A DNA stretch of 64,000 nt. It comes from Microbulbifer litoralis. Lineage in GTDB: Bacteria; Pseudomonadota; Gammaproteobacteria; Pseudomonadales; Cellvibrionaceae. The DNA lies in NCBI RefSeq assembly GCF_023634065.1, contig NZ_JALKCV010000002.1, positions 434,001-498,000 on the forward strand, read 5' to 3'. The notes below the pieces were generated by a model, which was not told the DNA's origin, made no database searches, and saw only the letters and a list, made by a program, of their open reading frames with translations. The position numbers and the translations under genes are program-made. This document shows, piece by piece, positions 27,028 through 36,681 of the stretch. Position 1 is the first letter of the stretch, and every line of letters starts with the position of its first letter.

Positions 27028-28341
27028 TCAAACCGCCTCCAGTACCTCCGGTTCCACCACATAGGGGCAGCAGCCCCGCGCTATATGGTCGATAAAATCC
27101 TGCTCGAATAAATCCAGTCCGCTCAATATCGGCGCCGCCGCGCCCGGCGCCAGCGCGCAGAAGGTATTACCCGGACCCATGCGCTGCGCCTGTTCGCGCA
27201 GTAGCTCCAGATCCTCCGGCAGCCCGTGTCCCCGCTCTATACGCTGCAGTATCTGCACCACCCAGGGCAGGCCATCGCGGCAGGGCGTGCACCAGCCGCA
27301 GGATTCGCGGGCAAAAAAGCGGGACAGGTTCAGTACCAGCCCGACCGGGCAGGTCCGATCGTCCACGACGATGATGGTGCCGGTCCCCATGCGGCTGCCG
27401 GCCTTGCCGATGGTGTCGTAGTCCATCGGCAGGTCCAGGTGTTGTGGGCCGAGAAAATCCGTGGAGCCGCCGCCGGGCAGGAAGCCTTTCAGTTTCAGGC
27501 CATCGCACAGGCCTCCGGCATGATGCTCGATGATCTGGCGAATCGGTGTTCCCATCGGCAGTTCCCAGGCGCCGGGGTTTCTGACCCTGCCGCTGACGCC
27601 GAATATCTTGCTGCCGGCGTCCTCGCCGCGACCGAGGTTTTTGTACCAGTCGATACCCAGGTCGACCAGGTGCGGGATATTGCACAGAGTCTCGACATTG
27701 TTGACCACCGTGGGTTTTCCCCAGAGCCCGCTGACCTGCGGAAAGGGCGGTTTGGCCCGGGGCAGTGCGCGCTTGCCCTCGAGTGCATTCAGCAGCGCGG
27801 TTTCCTCGCCGCAGATATAGTTGCCGGAACTGCGGTGCAGGTGGATTTCCAGGCTGAAGTCGCTGCCGTCGATATTGCTGCCCAACAACTTCTGTTGCCT
27901 GGCTTCCGCGATCGCGTTTTCCAGCCGTGCCGTGGCCAGGTGGTATTCGCCGCGAATGAATATATAGGCGGTGTGCGCGCCGATGGCGTAGGCGGCGATG
28001 ATCATGCCCTCGATCAGCAGGTGCGGATCCCGCTCCATCAGCAGCCGGTCCTTGAAGGTGCCCGGCTCCATTTCATCGGCGTTGCACACCAGGTACTTGA
28101 CCGGCGGTGCGTCGTCGCCGGCCGGCACAAAGCTCCACTTCAGGCCGGTATTGAAACCGGCACCGCCGCGGCCGCGCAGACCGCCGTCTTTTACTGTAGT
28201 GACGATATCGGCCGGTGCCATCCGCAGCGCCTTGCGCAAGCCGCGATAGCCGCCGTTGGCGCGGTAGCTGTCCAGGCTGGTGGCGACGTTTTCCGGGCCC
28301 ATATTCTTGGTCAGCGGTTTAGTCAGGGAGTTGGTCTGCAT
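27028..28341 (-). CDS. nuoF: NADH-quinone oxidoreductase subunit F (NADH/FMN site)
   Basis: A 437-residue subunit that binds NADH and FMN and starts electron transfer. The nucleotide-binding glycine motif GLRGRGGAGF, the FMN region (NADEMEPGTFKDR, GAYICGEET-like SGNYICGEETALLNALEG) and the N3 cluster ligands (SCGWCTPC and a distal Cys in NTFCALAPGA) are all present. It overlaps the end of nuoE by 23 bases. The C-terminus is typical up to GCCPYVVEPEVLEAV. Confidence 0.96.
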   Translation of the reverse strand: MQTNSLTKPLTKNMGPENVATSLDSYRANGGYRGLRKALRMAPADIVTTVKDGGLRGRGGAGFNTGLKWSFVPAGDDAPPVKYLVCNADEMEPGTFKDRLLMERDPHLLIEGMIIAAYAIGAHTAYIFIRGEYHLATARLENAIAEARQQKLLGSNIDGSDFSLEIHLHRSSGNYICGEETALLNALEGKRALPRAKPPFPQVSGLWGKPTVVNNVETLCNIPHLVDLGIDWYKNLGRGEDAGSKIFGVSGRVRNPGAWELPMGTPIRQIIEHHAGGLCDGLKLKGFLPGGGSTDFLGPQHLDLPMDYDTIGKAGSRMGTGTIIVVDDRTCPVGLVLNLSRFFARESCGWCTPCRDGLPWVVQILQRIERGHGLPEDLELLREQAQRMGPGNTFCALAPGAAAPILSGLDLFEQDFIDHIARGCCPYVVEPEVLEAV

Positions 28342-28915
28342 CGGTAGTCTTGTGTTGTATTATTTTTTGCTCGATCCATTTGTCGATGGATTTCTCGGTG
28401 ATGTTGTGGTGCACCTGTTCTCCCACCAGCATGACCGGCGCTTTATCGCAATCGCCCAGGCAGGGGGTTTCCAGCAGTGTGAAAATACCGTCTTCGCTGG
28501 TCTGGCCGGGTGCAATCTGCAGTCGGTTGCGGATATGCACCTGCAGCCTGCTGCATCCCATGATCCAGCAGCTGGCGCTCTTGCACAGCAGCATGACCTC
28601 CCTGCCCACCGGCTGGCGAAAGATCAGCTGGAAGTAAGTGGCGACACTCTCCAGCTGTGCGGGCGGTATCTCCAGGTAGTCGGAAACCGCCTGCAGGCTT
28701 TCATCGGAGACCCAGCCGCGGTGCTTCTGCACGATGCGCAGCGCCTCGAGTCCCACCGATGCCCTGTCTTCGTAGCGGGAGAACTCGCTGTCGATTTCAC
28801 GCTTTTCCTCCTCGCTCAGTTCGGTGTCGGTGTTGCCCGGGGGCGTATTGCTTTGCTCCATTACTTCGACGGCTTTGATTTCGCTAAGGACTTCTGTTTC
28901 GCTGAAACTGTTCAC
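28319..28915 (-). CDS. nuoE: NADH-quinone oxidoreductase subunit E ([2Fe-2S])
   Basis: A 198-residue thioredoxin-like subunit with the N1a [2Fe-2S] cluster. Ligand motifs are C-x4-C in CKSASCWIMG and CLGDC. The start is a GTG with GAGGGGAAA upstream; the N-terminal 40 residues are acidic and longer than usual, so an internal ATG (MEQSNTPP) is a possible alternative start. It overlaps nuoF by 23 bases. Confidence 0.94.
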   Translation of the reverse strand: MNSFSETEVLSEIKAVEVMEQSNTPPGNTDTELSEEEKREIDSEFSRYEDRASVGLEALRIVQKHRGWVSDESLQAVSDYLEIPPAQLESVATYFQLIFRQPVGREVMLLCKSASCWIMGCSRLQVHIRNRLQIAPGQTSEDGIFTLLETPCLGDCDKAPVMLVGEQVHHNITEKSIDKWIEQKIIQHKTTDADQLPD

Positions 28916-28933
28916 GCTGTTTTCCCCTCCCGG

Positions 28934-30739
28934 TCACCGGTCCACATCAGCCATGACAAAATCGATGCTGGCGATGATTGCGATCAGGTCCGATACCAGC
29001 AGCCCGCGGGACATCAGGGGAATCATCTGCAGGTGCGGAAACGACGGTGTCCGTATCCGGTTGCGATAGGCATTGGTGCCGCCGTCGCTGACGATCTGGT
29101 AGCTGTTCAGCCCCTTGGTGGCCTCCACCGGGAAACAGACTTCGCCCACCGGCATTACCGGTCCCCAGCTGTTGTTGACGAAATGCTGGATCAGTGTCTC
29201 TATGTCGTGCATGGTGCCGGCCTTGCGCGGCGGCGTGGTCAACGGATGGTCGGATTTGTAGGGACCGCCCGGCATATTGTCGAGACACTGTCGAATAATG
29301 CGCAGGCTCTGGTGTATTTCCTCGACGCGCACACGGCAGCGATCAAAACAGTCTCCCCCATCATAGACCGGAATATCGAACTCGAACTGGTCGTAGCCGC
29401 TGTAGGGCCGGCGCTTGCGCAGGTCCCAGGCGAGGCCGGTAGCGCGCAGCCCCGGGCCGGTGATGCCCCAGTTGAGCGCCTCCCCGGTGTTGTAGACGCC
29501 GATGCCGCGGGTGCGTTTGCGCAGGATGCTGTTCTTGAGCACCATGCCTTCGTACTCGCGCAGGCGCGCGGGCATGTAATCGAGAAATTCGCGGATCATC
29601 CTGTCCCAGCCCTCCGGCAGGTCCTGGGCCACACCGCCGATGCGGAACCAGGCCGGATGCATGCGCCCGCCGGTGATCGCCTCGACGATACCGAACAGTT
29701 TTTCCCGATCGACGAACATATAGAAGACTGGCGACATCTGGCCCACGTCCTGGGCAAAGGTGCCGTAGAACACCAGGTGGCTGGCGATGCGGAAGAGCTC
29801 GCACAGCATCACGCGGATCGTCTGCGCCCGCGGCGGCACCTCAATACCGGCCAGCTGTTCCAGTGCCAGGACATAGGGCAGGTTGTTCATGACGCCGCCG
29901 AGGTAGTCGATGCGGTCGGTGTATGGCACATAGGTGTGCCAGGCCTGGCGCTCGGCCATTTTTTCCGCGCCGCGATGGTGGTAGCCGATATCCGGCACGG
30001 CGTCGACGATTTGCTCGCCATCCAGTTGCAGCGCGACGCGGAAAACGCCGTGCACGCTGGGGTGGTTGGGCCCTAGGTTCAGAAACATGAATTCGGCGCT
30101 GTCGCTGGCGCGGGCCATGCCCCATTCCTCGGGTTTGAACAGCAGCGCCTCCTGTTCAGTACGCTGCTTTTCCGCCGACAGCGTAAACGGATCCACTTCG
30201 GTGGCGCGGGCGTGGTGGTCCTTGCGCAGGGGATGCCCCTGCCAGGTCTGCGGCATCATGATGCGGCGCAGGTTCGGGTGGCCGATGAATTCGATACCGA
30301 ACAGGTCCCAGATCTCGCGCTCGTACCAGTTGGCACAGGCCCAGACGGAAGTGGCGCTGGGCGCCGACAGACGCGACTCCGGCAGCGCGACCTTGATGCG
30401 TACAAACAGGTCCCGCTCCAGGGACAGCAGTTGGTAGACGAGGGTGAAATCGCTCTGCGGCTGTTTCAGTTCGCCCTCGCCACGGTTGAGGCGCAGCCGC
30501 TCGTCGATCGCGCTCAGGTCGTAGAGCATGGCGAAGGGCTGGGAGAGCTCGCTTTTCAGGAAGCGCAGCAGCGGCAGCAGTTCGCGCTGCCCGATCCACA
30601 GCGTGGGCAAATCCAGGCAATCCGGTTGCAGCCAGTAGCTGTCACCCACGCACTCTCTGCGCAGGTCGCCGATAAAGGCCTCGGCGGCCTCGCGGTAGGG
30701 GCTGGCTTTGTAAACGCTTTTGGCGATTACGTCTGGCAT
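28934..30739 (-). CDS. nuoCD: Fused NADH-quinone oxidoreductase subunits C/D
   Basis: A 601-residue fusion: residues about 1-190 are the 30-kDa NuoC part (ending near [22 protein letters not shown]), followed by the 49-kDa NuoD part with [15 protein letters not shown], the quinone-chamber His/Tyr region, and C-terminal [14 protein letters not shown]. The C-D fusion is the arrangement known from E. coli and Pseudomonas. ATG 30739 is chosen because AGGAAAG precedes it; an upstream extension would overlap nuoB. Confidence 0.95.
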   Translation of the reverse strand: MPDVIAKSVYKASPYREAAEAFIGDLRRECVGDSYWLQPDCLDLPTLWIGQRELLPLLRFLKSELSQPFAMLYDLSAIDERLRLNRGEGELKQPQSDFTLVYQLLSLERDLFVRIKVALPESRLSAPSATSVWACANWYEREIWDLFGIEFIGHPNLRRIMMPQTWQGHPLRKDHHARATEVDPFTLSAEKQRTEQEALLFKPEEWGMARASDSAEFMFLNLGPNHPSVHGVFRVALQLDGEQIVDAVPDIGYHHRGAEKMAERQAWHTYVPYTDRIDYLGGVMNNLPYVLALEQLAGIEVPPRAQTIRVMLCELFRIASHLVFYGTFAQDVGQMSPVFYMFVDREKLFGIVEAITGGRMHPAWFRIGGVAQDLPEGWDRMIREFLDYMPARLREYEGMVLKNSILRKRTRGIGVYNTGEALNWGITGPGLRATGLAWDLRKRRPYSGYDQFEFDIPVYDGGDCFDRCRVRVEEIHQSLRIIRQCLDNMPGGPYKSDHPLTTPPRKAGTMHDIETLIQHFVNNSWGPVMPVGEVCFPVEATKGLNSYQIVSDGGTNAYRNRIRTPSFPHLQMIPLMSRGLLVSDLIAIIASIDFVMADVDR

Positions 30740-30779
30740 GGAGCTTTCCTGTTGCACTGTTTCTCCGCTTTCCGGCGGG

Positions 30780-31436
30780 TCAGACGGAATCCGGCGGCCG
30801 CAATTTCTCCGCACGCATCCGTTCGTCCCGGTGCAGGTCCCGCTGGCTGGGTTTTGGTACCTGCCTTACACCGTGATCCTCGACCACCCAGCTCAGGGCG
30901 CGGCGGTCCCTGGCAATGGAATCCTGCAGCAGGTTGAGCCCCTGCATCAGCGCCTCGGGCCGCGGCGGGCAGCCGGGAACGTAGACGTCCACGGGCATGA
31001 AGCGGTCCACGCCCTGAACCACACTGTAGATGTCGTACATACCGCCGGAGTTGGCGCAGGAGCCCATGGAAATGACCCAGCGCGGTTCCATCATCTGTTC
31101 GTAGAGGCGCTGCAGCACCGGGGCCATCTTGATGAACACGGTGCCGGAGATGACGATCAGGTCGGCCTGGCGCGGGGTGGCGCGAATGACTTCGGATCCG
31201 AAACGGGAGATGTCGTGACGGCTGGTAAAGGCGGTGGCCATTTCCACGTAGCAGCAGGAGAGCCCGAAGTTGAACGGCCACAGTGAGTTGGCGCGTCCCC
31301 AGGCCACCAGGTCCTCGAGTTTGGTCAGCAGGATATTTTTCCTGACTTCCTCGGAGAAGATTTCGCCTTCGGTGCGGCTCGAGTCGGCGGCGATCAGCTT
31401 GTTGCCTTCGTCTGCTCCGGTGAGCTGCCAGCGCAT
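30780..31436 (-). CDS. nuoB: NADH-quinone oxidoreductase subunit B (cluster N2)
   Basis: A 218-residue peripheral subunit holding the terminal [4Fe-4S] cluster N2 next to the quinone. The ligands are the tandem Cys in [10 protein letters not shown], the Cys in [10 protein letters not shown] and the one in [10 protein letters not shown]. The start ATG lies 9 bases after the nuoA stop. The charged C-terminal tail is typical of gammaproteobacteria. Confidence 0.96.
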   Translation of the reverse strand: MRWQLTGADEGNKLIAADSSRTEGEIFSEEVRKNILLTKLEDLVAWGRANSLWPFNFGLSCCYVEMATAFTSRHDISRFGSEVIRATPRQADLIVISGTVFIKMAPVLQRLYEQMMEPRWVISMGSCANSGGMYDIYSVVQGVDRFMPVDVYVPGCPPRPEALMQGLNLLQDSIARDRRALSWVVEDHGVRQVPKPSQRDLHRDERMRAEKLRPPDSV

Positions 31437-31445
31437 AGGGGGTCC

Positions 31446-31841
31446 TTATTGTTGTCGGTTTCTTTCCCGCAGGCTCAGTTGCCGGCCGCCCCAGTCGAGT
31501 GCCCCGAGACGCCACAGGTAAACCAGCCCTGCGAGCAGTATCAGGATAAAGATAGCGGCTTCGACAAATCCGGTGAGGCCGGTTTCGCGAAAGGCGACGG
31601 CCCAGCCGAACAGGTAGATGGCTTCCAGGTCGAAAACGATGAAGAGAATGGCGACGAGGTAGTAGGTGACGGACAGCCGCAGGCGGGCGCTGCCCTGGGA
31701 GACGATCCCGGATTCGTAGGGCTCGTCCGTGGCCGTGTCCCGCCGGCGCTGGCCGAGGACGTAGGACAGCCCCAGCATCAGCGCGATCAGCGCAATCACC
31801 GCCAGGCCGTAGACCAGCAGTGGCCAGATTGCCGTTTCCAT
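31446..31841 (-). CDS. nuoA: NADH-quinone oxidoreductase subunit A
   Basis: A 131-residue membrane subunit with three helices and the conserved loop EPYESGIVSQGSARLRLSVTYYLVAILFIVFDLEAIYLF, containing the quinone-site Glu residues. ATG 31841 (METAIWPL) gives normal length; an upstream ATG at 31907 would add 22 unusual residues. It is the first gene of the complex I operon, so the promoter should lie to its right, between 31842 and 32230. Confidence 0.94.
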   Translation of the reverse strand: METAIWPLLVYGLAVIALIALMLGLSYVLGQRRRDTATDEPYESGIVSQGSARLRLSVTYYLVAILFIVFDLEAIYLFGWAVAFRETGLTGFVEAAIFILILLAGLVYLWRLGALDWGGRQLSLRERNRQQ

Positions 31842-31915
31842 CCGGGCTGGGTAATTCAACGCTCTCTCCCCGATCTGCTTTGGGAGCGCGGGGCGCTCAG
31901 GGTTCATCGCTGGTG

Positions 31916-31940
31916 GCGCTCAAACTGCGGGTTTGAGCGC
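31916..31940. repeat. Perfect hairpin in the nuoA upstream region
   Basis: Arms GCGCTCAAAC and GTTTGAGCGC with a TGCGG loop. There is no T-run on either strand, so it is not a simple terminator. It could be a leader structure or a protein site for control of complex I. Confidence 0.5.
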
Positions 31941-32227
31941 GATAAAAGTACCGCAGGAAACTCTGACAGATTTTGCTGCCCGCCGGCGATTGGCTATAGG
32001 GATTTTCTGGTTTTCCCGGCAGTCTGACCGATGCGCCGGAGAGTTTCCGCAAGCTGGCACTGGAATTATTCTTCTGGTGGATTTCCGCGCGCAGACGCGA
32101 AACCTAATGATTTATAAATCTTTGCCGGCGATGGCGCCAGTCATCGGAAGGAACGTTTATTTCTTAATGTAATTATTCTTATGAGTGCTGATTCTGTGAT
32201 AAATGACGTCAAGGAGAATTGAGCGCA

Positions 32228-32254
32228 ATAAAAAAGGGGCCCGGGGCCCCTTTA
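32228..32254 (-). terminator. Rho-independent terminator after valS
   Basis: On the minus strand AAAGGGGC / GCCCCTTT (arms 32246-32253 and 32233-32240) forms a GC-rich stem followed by TTTTTATT. It lies about 40 bases past the valS stop codon. Confidence 0.88.
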
Positions 32255-32295
32255 AAACAATATCGTGCGCGGCGGAAGGCGCCACTGCCACAGCG

Positions 32296-35067
32296 TCAGA
32301 GCTGGCTGATTTCCTCCAGCTGTTGCTTGAGGCGTCCCTGGGCGTTCTGCATCTCCGCGAGCTTGTCCCGCTCCTTGGCGACTACCGCTTCCGGTGCTTT
32401 GTCGACGAACTTGGGATTGTTCAGTTTGCCTTCCACGCGCGCCAGGTCCTTGGTCAGTTTGTCGATTTCCTTCTGCAGTCGCGCGGTTTCCGCCGCCACA
32501 TCGATCAGCCCGGCCATGGGGACCAGCAGTTCCTGGTCGCCGGACAGGGCGGTGGCGGAGGCCGGGGCACTGTCGCCGGATTCCAGTGTGGTGATGGATT
32601 CCAGGCTGGCGAGTTTCGTCAGCAGGCTGCGGGAGGCATCCAGCAGTTCGCGGTCCCTGTCCGAGCCGCCGCGCAGCAGCAGCGGAATTTTCCTGGCCGG
32701 GGAGATGTTCATCTCGCCGCGGATATTGCGCACACCCTCGATCACCTGTTTCAGCCAGGCGATGGCGGCCTCGGCATCGGCGTCGATCTTGTGCTCGTTC
32801 GCCTGTGGATAGGCTTGCAGCATGATGGTGTCACCGCTGACGCCGGCGAGTGTTTTGACACGCTGCCAGATTTCCTCGGTGATAAACGGCATCAGCGGGT
32901 GCGCCAGGCGCAGGATGGTTTCCAGTACGCGGATCAGGGTGCGGCGGGTACCTTTCTTGACGGCGTTGCTGGCGTTGTCGTCCCAGAGTACCGGTTTGGA
33001 CAGTTCCAGGTACCAGCTGCAGTACTCGCCCCAGACGAAGTCGTACAGCGCCTGTGAGGCCAGGTCGAAGCGGTAGCTGTCCATTGCTTCCCGAATCGTG
33101 ATCTCGGTGCGCTGCAGTTGGGAGATGATCCAGCGGTCGGCCAGGCTCAGCTCGAAGTCCTCGCCGCCGTCCTGGCCGCAATCGTGGCCCTCGCAGTTCT
33201 GCAGCACGTAGCGCGACGCGTTCCAGATTTTGTTGCAGAAGTTGCGGAAGCCCTCGATGCGGCCGACGTCGAAGCGAATATCGCGGCCGGTGGAGGCCAG
33301 CGAATAGTAGGTGTAGCGCAGCGCGTCGGTGCCGTAGGCGGCGATACCCTCGGGGAATTCCTTGCGGGTCTGCTTTTCGATCTTGTCGCGCAGGTGCGGC
33401 TGCATCATGCCGCTGGTGCGCTTCTGCACCAGGCTTTCCAGGTCGATGCCGTCGATCAGGTCGATCGGGTCGAGCACATTGCCCTTGGACTTGGACATCT
33501 TCTGCCCGTGGCTGTCGCGCACCAGGCCGTGCACATAGACGGTCTGGAAGGGCACTTCCTTCTTGAAGTACAGGGTCAGCATCATCATGCGCGCGACCCA
33601 GAAGAAGATGATATCGAAGCCGGTCACCAGCACGCTGGTGGGGTGGAAGGTGTTCAGCTCCGGGGTGTCTTCCGGCCAGCCGAGGGTGCCGAAGGTCCAC
33701 AGGCCGGACGAGAACCAGGTGTCGAGTACGTCGTCGTCCTGGTTCAGTTCGATATCGCCGAGTTCATGCTTCTCGCGGACTTCCTGTTCCGAACGGCCCA
33801 CATAGACATTGCCATCGTTGTCGTACCAGGCCGGAATGCGGTGGCCCCACCACAGCTGGCGGGAGATGCACCAGTCCTGGATGTCGCGCATCCAGGAGAA
33901 GTACATATTCTCGTAGTTTTTTGGCACGAAGTTGACGCGACCGTCCTCGACGGCCTTGATTGCATCCTCCGCCAGCGGCTGGGTCTTTACATACCATTGA
34001 TCGGTCAGCCAGGGCTCGATAACGACGCCGGAGCGGTCGCCGCGCGGTACCTTCAAGGTGTGCGGTTCGGTCTTCTCAAGCAGGCCCAGCGCGTCCAGGT
34101 CGTCGACCACCTGCGAGCGCGCGGCGAAGCGTTCCATGCCGCGGTATTTTTCCGGCACGTTGTCGTTCAGGTTGGCGTCGGCGTCGAGGATGTTGATGAT
34201 CTCGAGGTCGTGGCGCTGGCCCATCTCGTAGTCGTTGAAATCGTGGGCCGGGGTGATCTTCACGCAGCCGGTGCCGAACTCGCGGTCGACATAGTCGTCG
34301 CCGATAATCGGGATCTCGCGCCCGGCCAGCGGCAGCTTGATGCTCTTGCCGATCAGGTCTTTGTAGCGCTCGTCCTCCGGGTGCACCGCCACGGCGGTGT
34401 CGCCGAGCATGGTCTCCGGGCGGGTGGTGGCGACGACCAGGTGGCCGGAGCCGTCGGTAAGAGGGTAGCGGAAGTGCCACAGGTGGCCCTGTTCCTCCTC
34501 GTTCAGCACTTCCAGGTCGGAGATGGCGGTGTGCAGTTTCGGGTCCCAGTTCACCAGGCGCTTGCCGCGGTAGATAAGGCCGTCTTCATACAAGCGGACA
34601 AAGACCTCCTGCACGGCTTTGTAAAAGCCGTCGTCCATGGTGAAGCGCTCGCGGGACCAGTCCGGGCTGGCGCCGAGGCGCCGCAGCTGGCGGGTGATAT
34701 TGCCGCCGGACTGTTCCTTCCACTCCCACACTTTCTCGATGAACTGGTCGCGGCCCAGTTCGTGGCGGGACTTGCCTTCCGCTGCCAGCAGCCGCTCGAC
34801 CACCATCTGCGTGGCGATGCCGGCGTGGTCGGTGCCCACCTGCCACAGGGTGTTGTCGCCCTGCATGCGGTGGTAGCGGATCAGCGCGTCCATGATGGAT
34901 TCCTGGAAGCCGTGGCCCATATGCAGGCTGCCGGTGACATTCGGCGGCGGGATCATGATGCAGTAGGGATCGGCGGCGGTGTCGCCGGAGGGCTTGAAGT
35001 AGCCGCTCTCTTCCCAGGTCTGGTACCACTGCTGTTCGATGGCGTTGGGCTGGTATGTCTTGTCCAT
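32296..35067 (-). CDS. valS: Valyl-tRNA synthetase
   Basis: A 923-residue class I synthetase that charges tRNA-Val. The HIGH-type motif is in [14 protein letters not shown], the KMSKS loop in [14 protein letters not shown], an editing domain lies between them, and a C-terminal coiled coil (about 855-923, Lys/Glu/Leu-rich) closes the protein, as in all ValS. ATG 35067 (MDKTYQP) is chosen over a TTG eight codons upstream. Its upstream neighbours are a hypothetical gene, holC and pepA, the same order as in Pseudomonas. Confidence 0.97.
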   Translation of the reverse strand: MDKTYQPNAIEQQWYQTWEESGYFKPSGDTAADPYCIMIPPPNVTGSLHMGHGFQESIMDALIRYHRMQGDNTLWQVGTDHAGIATQMVVERLLAAEGKSRHELGRDQFIEKVWEWKEQSGGNITRQLRRLGASPDWSRERFTMDDGFYKAVQEVFVRLYEDGLIYRGKRLVNWDPKLHTAISDLEVLNEEEQGHLWHFRYPLTDGSGHLVVATTRPETMLGDTAVAVHPEDERYKDLIGKSIKLPLAGREIPIIGDDYVDREFGTGCVKITPAHDFNDYEMGQRHDLEIINILDADANLNDNVPEKYRGMERFAARSQVVDDLDALGLLEKTEPHTLKVPRGDRSGVVIEPWLTDQWYVKTQPLAEDAIKAVEDGRVNFVPKNYENMYFSWMRDIQDWCISRQLWWGHRIPAWYDNDGNVYVGRSEQEVREKHELGDIELNQDDDVLDTWFSSGLWTFGTLGWPEDTPELNTFHPTSVLVTGFDIIFFWVARMMMLTLYFKKEVPFQTVYVHGLVRDSHGQKMSKSKGNVLDPIDLIDGIDLESLVQKRTSGMMQPHLRDKIEKQTRKEFPEGIAAYGTDALRYTYYSLASTGRDIRFDVGRIEGFRNFCNKIWNASRYVLQNCEGHDCGQDGGEDFELSLADRWIISQLQRTEITIREAMDSYRFDLASQALYDFVWGEYCSWYLELSKPVLWDDNASNAVKKGTRRTLIRVLETILRLAHPLMPFITEEIWQRVKTLAGVSGDTIMLQAYPQANEHKIDADAEAAIAWLKQVIEGVRNIRGEMNISPARKIPLLLRGGSDRDRELLDASRSLLTKLASLESITTLESGDSAPASATALSGDQELLVPMAGLIDVAAETARLQKEIDKLTKDLARVEGKLNNPKFVDKAPEAVVAKERDKLAEMQNAQGRLKQQLEEISQL

Positions 35068-35222
35068 ACGGGTGGGGAAACCTTGTATCAATTCGGGGTC
35101 TGGCGCCTGCAGGATGCGCTGAAAAGGGCAGGGATTATCAAATATCGACTGTCAAATATCAAAAGACAAAGCGCCGCGGCGGCCCGCTTGCGACGTCGTT
35201 ATGCGGTGTCTGTTCTCCGGGT

Positions 35223-36014
35223 TTAGCGGTCCCTGGCTTCCAGTTCGTCGACCATCCGCTCGATGCGCGCCCGCAACTGGCGCTCCAGCTCCGGCAACTG
35301 TTGGGCGACCAGCCGGTCGATCAGTTGCTGGCGCTGTCGCTGGCGGTCGGCGGCGGCTGTTGCGGCGCTGTCTGAATCGGCGCTGTCTGGATTGGTATTG
35401 TCGGACCCGGCAACGGTTTCGGTGTCGCCCTGTGGCAGTTCGTCTGCGGTGGGGGGCTCCGGTTCGACGGTGGGCGCTGCCTGTGGCTGTGCTGTTTCAG
35501 GTGCGTCCGCGGCGGTTTCGGGCTCGGGGCCCGCTTTCGGCATGCGGCCACCGGTCAGCCGGGCGCGGATATGGGCCGGCAGGAAGGGATTTTCCGCCGC
35601 GGCGGGGGGCTCGGGTTCGCCGAACAGCTCTCGCTGTTGCTCCTGTTCACCGGCGGGGCCGCTGTCCGCGGGCAGTTCCCGCAGCGGTTGCAGCAGCTTG
35701 CGGTCGGATTCGTCCAGCTCGGGTTTGTAGTCCTCGGGCAGTTCCTCGTCGACTGGCGAGAAGAGTATCGGCAGGTCGCTCTCATCCAGCGGTTCCTGCC
35801 GCGGCTGCGGCGCCTGCGCCGGCCGGCTATGGGGCGGGGGCTCCGGTTTGCCGGCGGCGGGGGCCGGTTCCGCCACCCGGTCGAGCAGGGGGATATCGCC
35901 AAGCGCTTCGCTGCCGAGCAGGTCGCGCAGTGAGTTGAGTTCGTCGAGAAGCTCGGTCGACTGCCCGGGCTGCTGCTGTCTGCGCTGTCTGTTCTTGTTT
36001 TTGCGACCGGACAT
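35223..36014 (-). CDS. Pro/Gln/Glu-rich hypothetical protein between holC and valS
   Basis: A 263-residue soluble protein of low complexity. It has a basic N-terminus (GRKNKNRQRRQQQ), a Leu-rich patch near residues 20-45 (ELLDELNSLRDLLG), long Pro/Glu/Ala-rich stretches with no predictable fold, and a C-terminal helix (about 220-263) ending in RARIERMVDELEARDR. I do not recognise a domain. A gene at this place, between holC and valS, is also found in Pseudomonas, so it is a real conserved neighbour. It may assist the polymerase clamp-loader (chi) or simply share the transcript. It ends 155 bases before the valS start. Confidence 0.7.
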   Translation of the reverse strand: MSGRKNKNRQRRQQQPGQSTELLDELNSLRDLLGSEALGDIPLLDRVAEPAPAAGKPEPPPHSRPAQAPQPRQEPLDESDLPILFSPVDEELPEDYKPELDESDRKLLQPLRELPADSGPAGEQEQQRELFGEPEPPAAAENPFLPAHIRARLTGGRMPKAGPEPETAADAPETAQPQAAPTVEPEPPTADELPQGDTETVAGSDNTNPDSADSDSAATAAADRQRQRQQLIDRLVAQQLPELERQLRARIERMVDELEARDR

Positions 36015-36038
36015 TGCTTCTGAGGGCTGCGCCTGGGG

Positions 36039-36464
36039 TTAATTGCCAATACGGTGGGATTGTAACGGATATCCGCGGTTGCGAAAGTGACCGAATCGGG
36101 ATCGCGACCGTTCCAGGGCCTGCGGCTGCTGCACGACGATTTCCGCCAGCCGCTCGAAGCGGCTGAACCAGCCGGGCACCTCGCTGCACAGGTTGATCAG
36201 CAGGCCGTGGTGCGGTCCGGGTTCCTCGCCGCAGTTGATTTCCACTGCCGCCCGCTGTTCGTCCCCCTGGGGCGCGTGGGGCAGGAAACTGTCCTCGCGG
36301 AAGGTCCACAGCAGCGCGTCCAGCTGTTCGGCCCGCTGGCGGTCGTCCACTGCCAGCAGCACGCGCATGCCGGCGCGGTGGGCCTTCTCGGCCAGGCGGC
36401 AGGCGAAGATATCGCCCTGGTGGTGTTGGTCGGACTGTAGGATGTAGAAATCGATGCGGGTCAT
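36039..36464 (-). CDS. holC: DNA polymerase III chi subunit
   Basis: A 141-residue protein that links the clamp loader to single-stranded DNA-binding protein. It starts MTRIDFYIL, the usual N-terminus of HolC, and contains HRAGMRVLLAVDD, the FREDSFLPHA segment and a core ending in RGYPLQSHRIG. ATG 36464 is chosen; the 25 extra upstream codons run into a palindromic repeat. It lies between pepA and the hypothetical gene, a common gammaproteobacterial order. Confidence 0.9.
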   Translation of the reverse strand: MTRIDFYILQSDQHHQGDIFACRLAEKAHRAGMRVLLAVDDRQRAEQLDALLWTFREDSFLPHAPQGDEQRAAVEINCGEEPGPHHGLLINLCSEVPGWFSRFERLAEIVVQQPQALERSRSRFGHFRNRGYPLQSHRIGN

Positions 36465-36519
36465 TGGGCTGTCGTCTGGGGCATATTCAAGCTTTAAGGG
36501 TTGTTTTCCGGGCCCGACT

Positions 36520-36572
36520 GTAGGGTGCGCCGTGCGCACCGTTGACCGGCCGGTGCGCGCGGCGCACCCTAC
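36520..36572. repeat. GTAGGGTGCGCC palindrome family, copy 3 (complete)
   Basis: This is the cleanest copy: 53 bases running from GTAGGGTGCGCCGTGCGCAC to GTGCGCGCGGCGCACCCTAC with a short centre GTTGACCGGCC. The ends are perfect reverse complements over 12 bases. It lies between pepA and holC and is followed directly by the heptamer array. Confidence 0.85.
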
Positions 36573-36575
36573 TGA

Positions 36576-36680
36576 GAGTCCCGAGTCCCGAGTCCCGAGT
36601 CCCGAGTCCCGAGTCCCGAGTCCCGAGTCCCGAGTCCCGAGTCCCGAGTCCCGAGTCCCGAGTCCCGAGTCCCGAGTCCC
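36576..36680. repeat. Heptanucleotide tandem array (GAGTCCC) x15
   Basis: Fifteen uninterrupted copies of GAGTCCC, 105 bases exactly, end one base before the pepA stop codon (36682-36684 on the minus strand). The same heptamer is repeated five times at 53626-53660. Perfect identity of all units suggests recent slippage, so the copy number is probably variable between strains. Confidence 0.95.
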
Positions 36681-36681
36681 G

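Larger units (their letters stand above)
31842..32295. other. 454-base region between nuoA and valS: nuo promoter region and valS terminator
   Basis: No gene is supported. From right to left it holds the valS terminator, an AT-rich stretch (about 32050-32200) suited to hold the nuo promoter, and a perfect 10-base inverted repeat (GCGCTCAAAC at 31916-31925 and GTTTGAGCGC at 31931-31940) that would form a hairpin in the nuo leader if transcription starts to its right. A 79-codon plus-strand frame at 31933 lacks a ribosome site and looks spurious. Confidence 0.6.

Noticed and set aside
26721-27111. Short plus-strand frames in the nuoF-nuoG gap
   Set aside because: They run through the palindromic repeat and lack ribosome sites.
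31933-32172. 79-codon plus-strand frame upstream of nuoA
   Set aside because: No ribosome site, no recognisable protein, and it lies in the probable nuo promoter region.
33118-35226. 702-codon plus-strand open frame
   Set aside because: Antisense to valS; no family features and Val/Ala/Gly/His-rich composition typical of shadow frames.
36576-36680. Possible CRISPR array
   Set aside because: The repeat is only 7 bases with no spacers; it is a simple tandem repeat.
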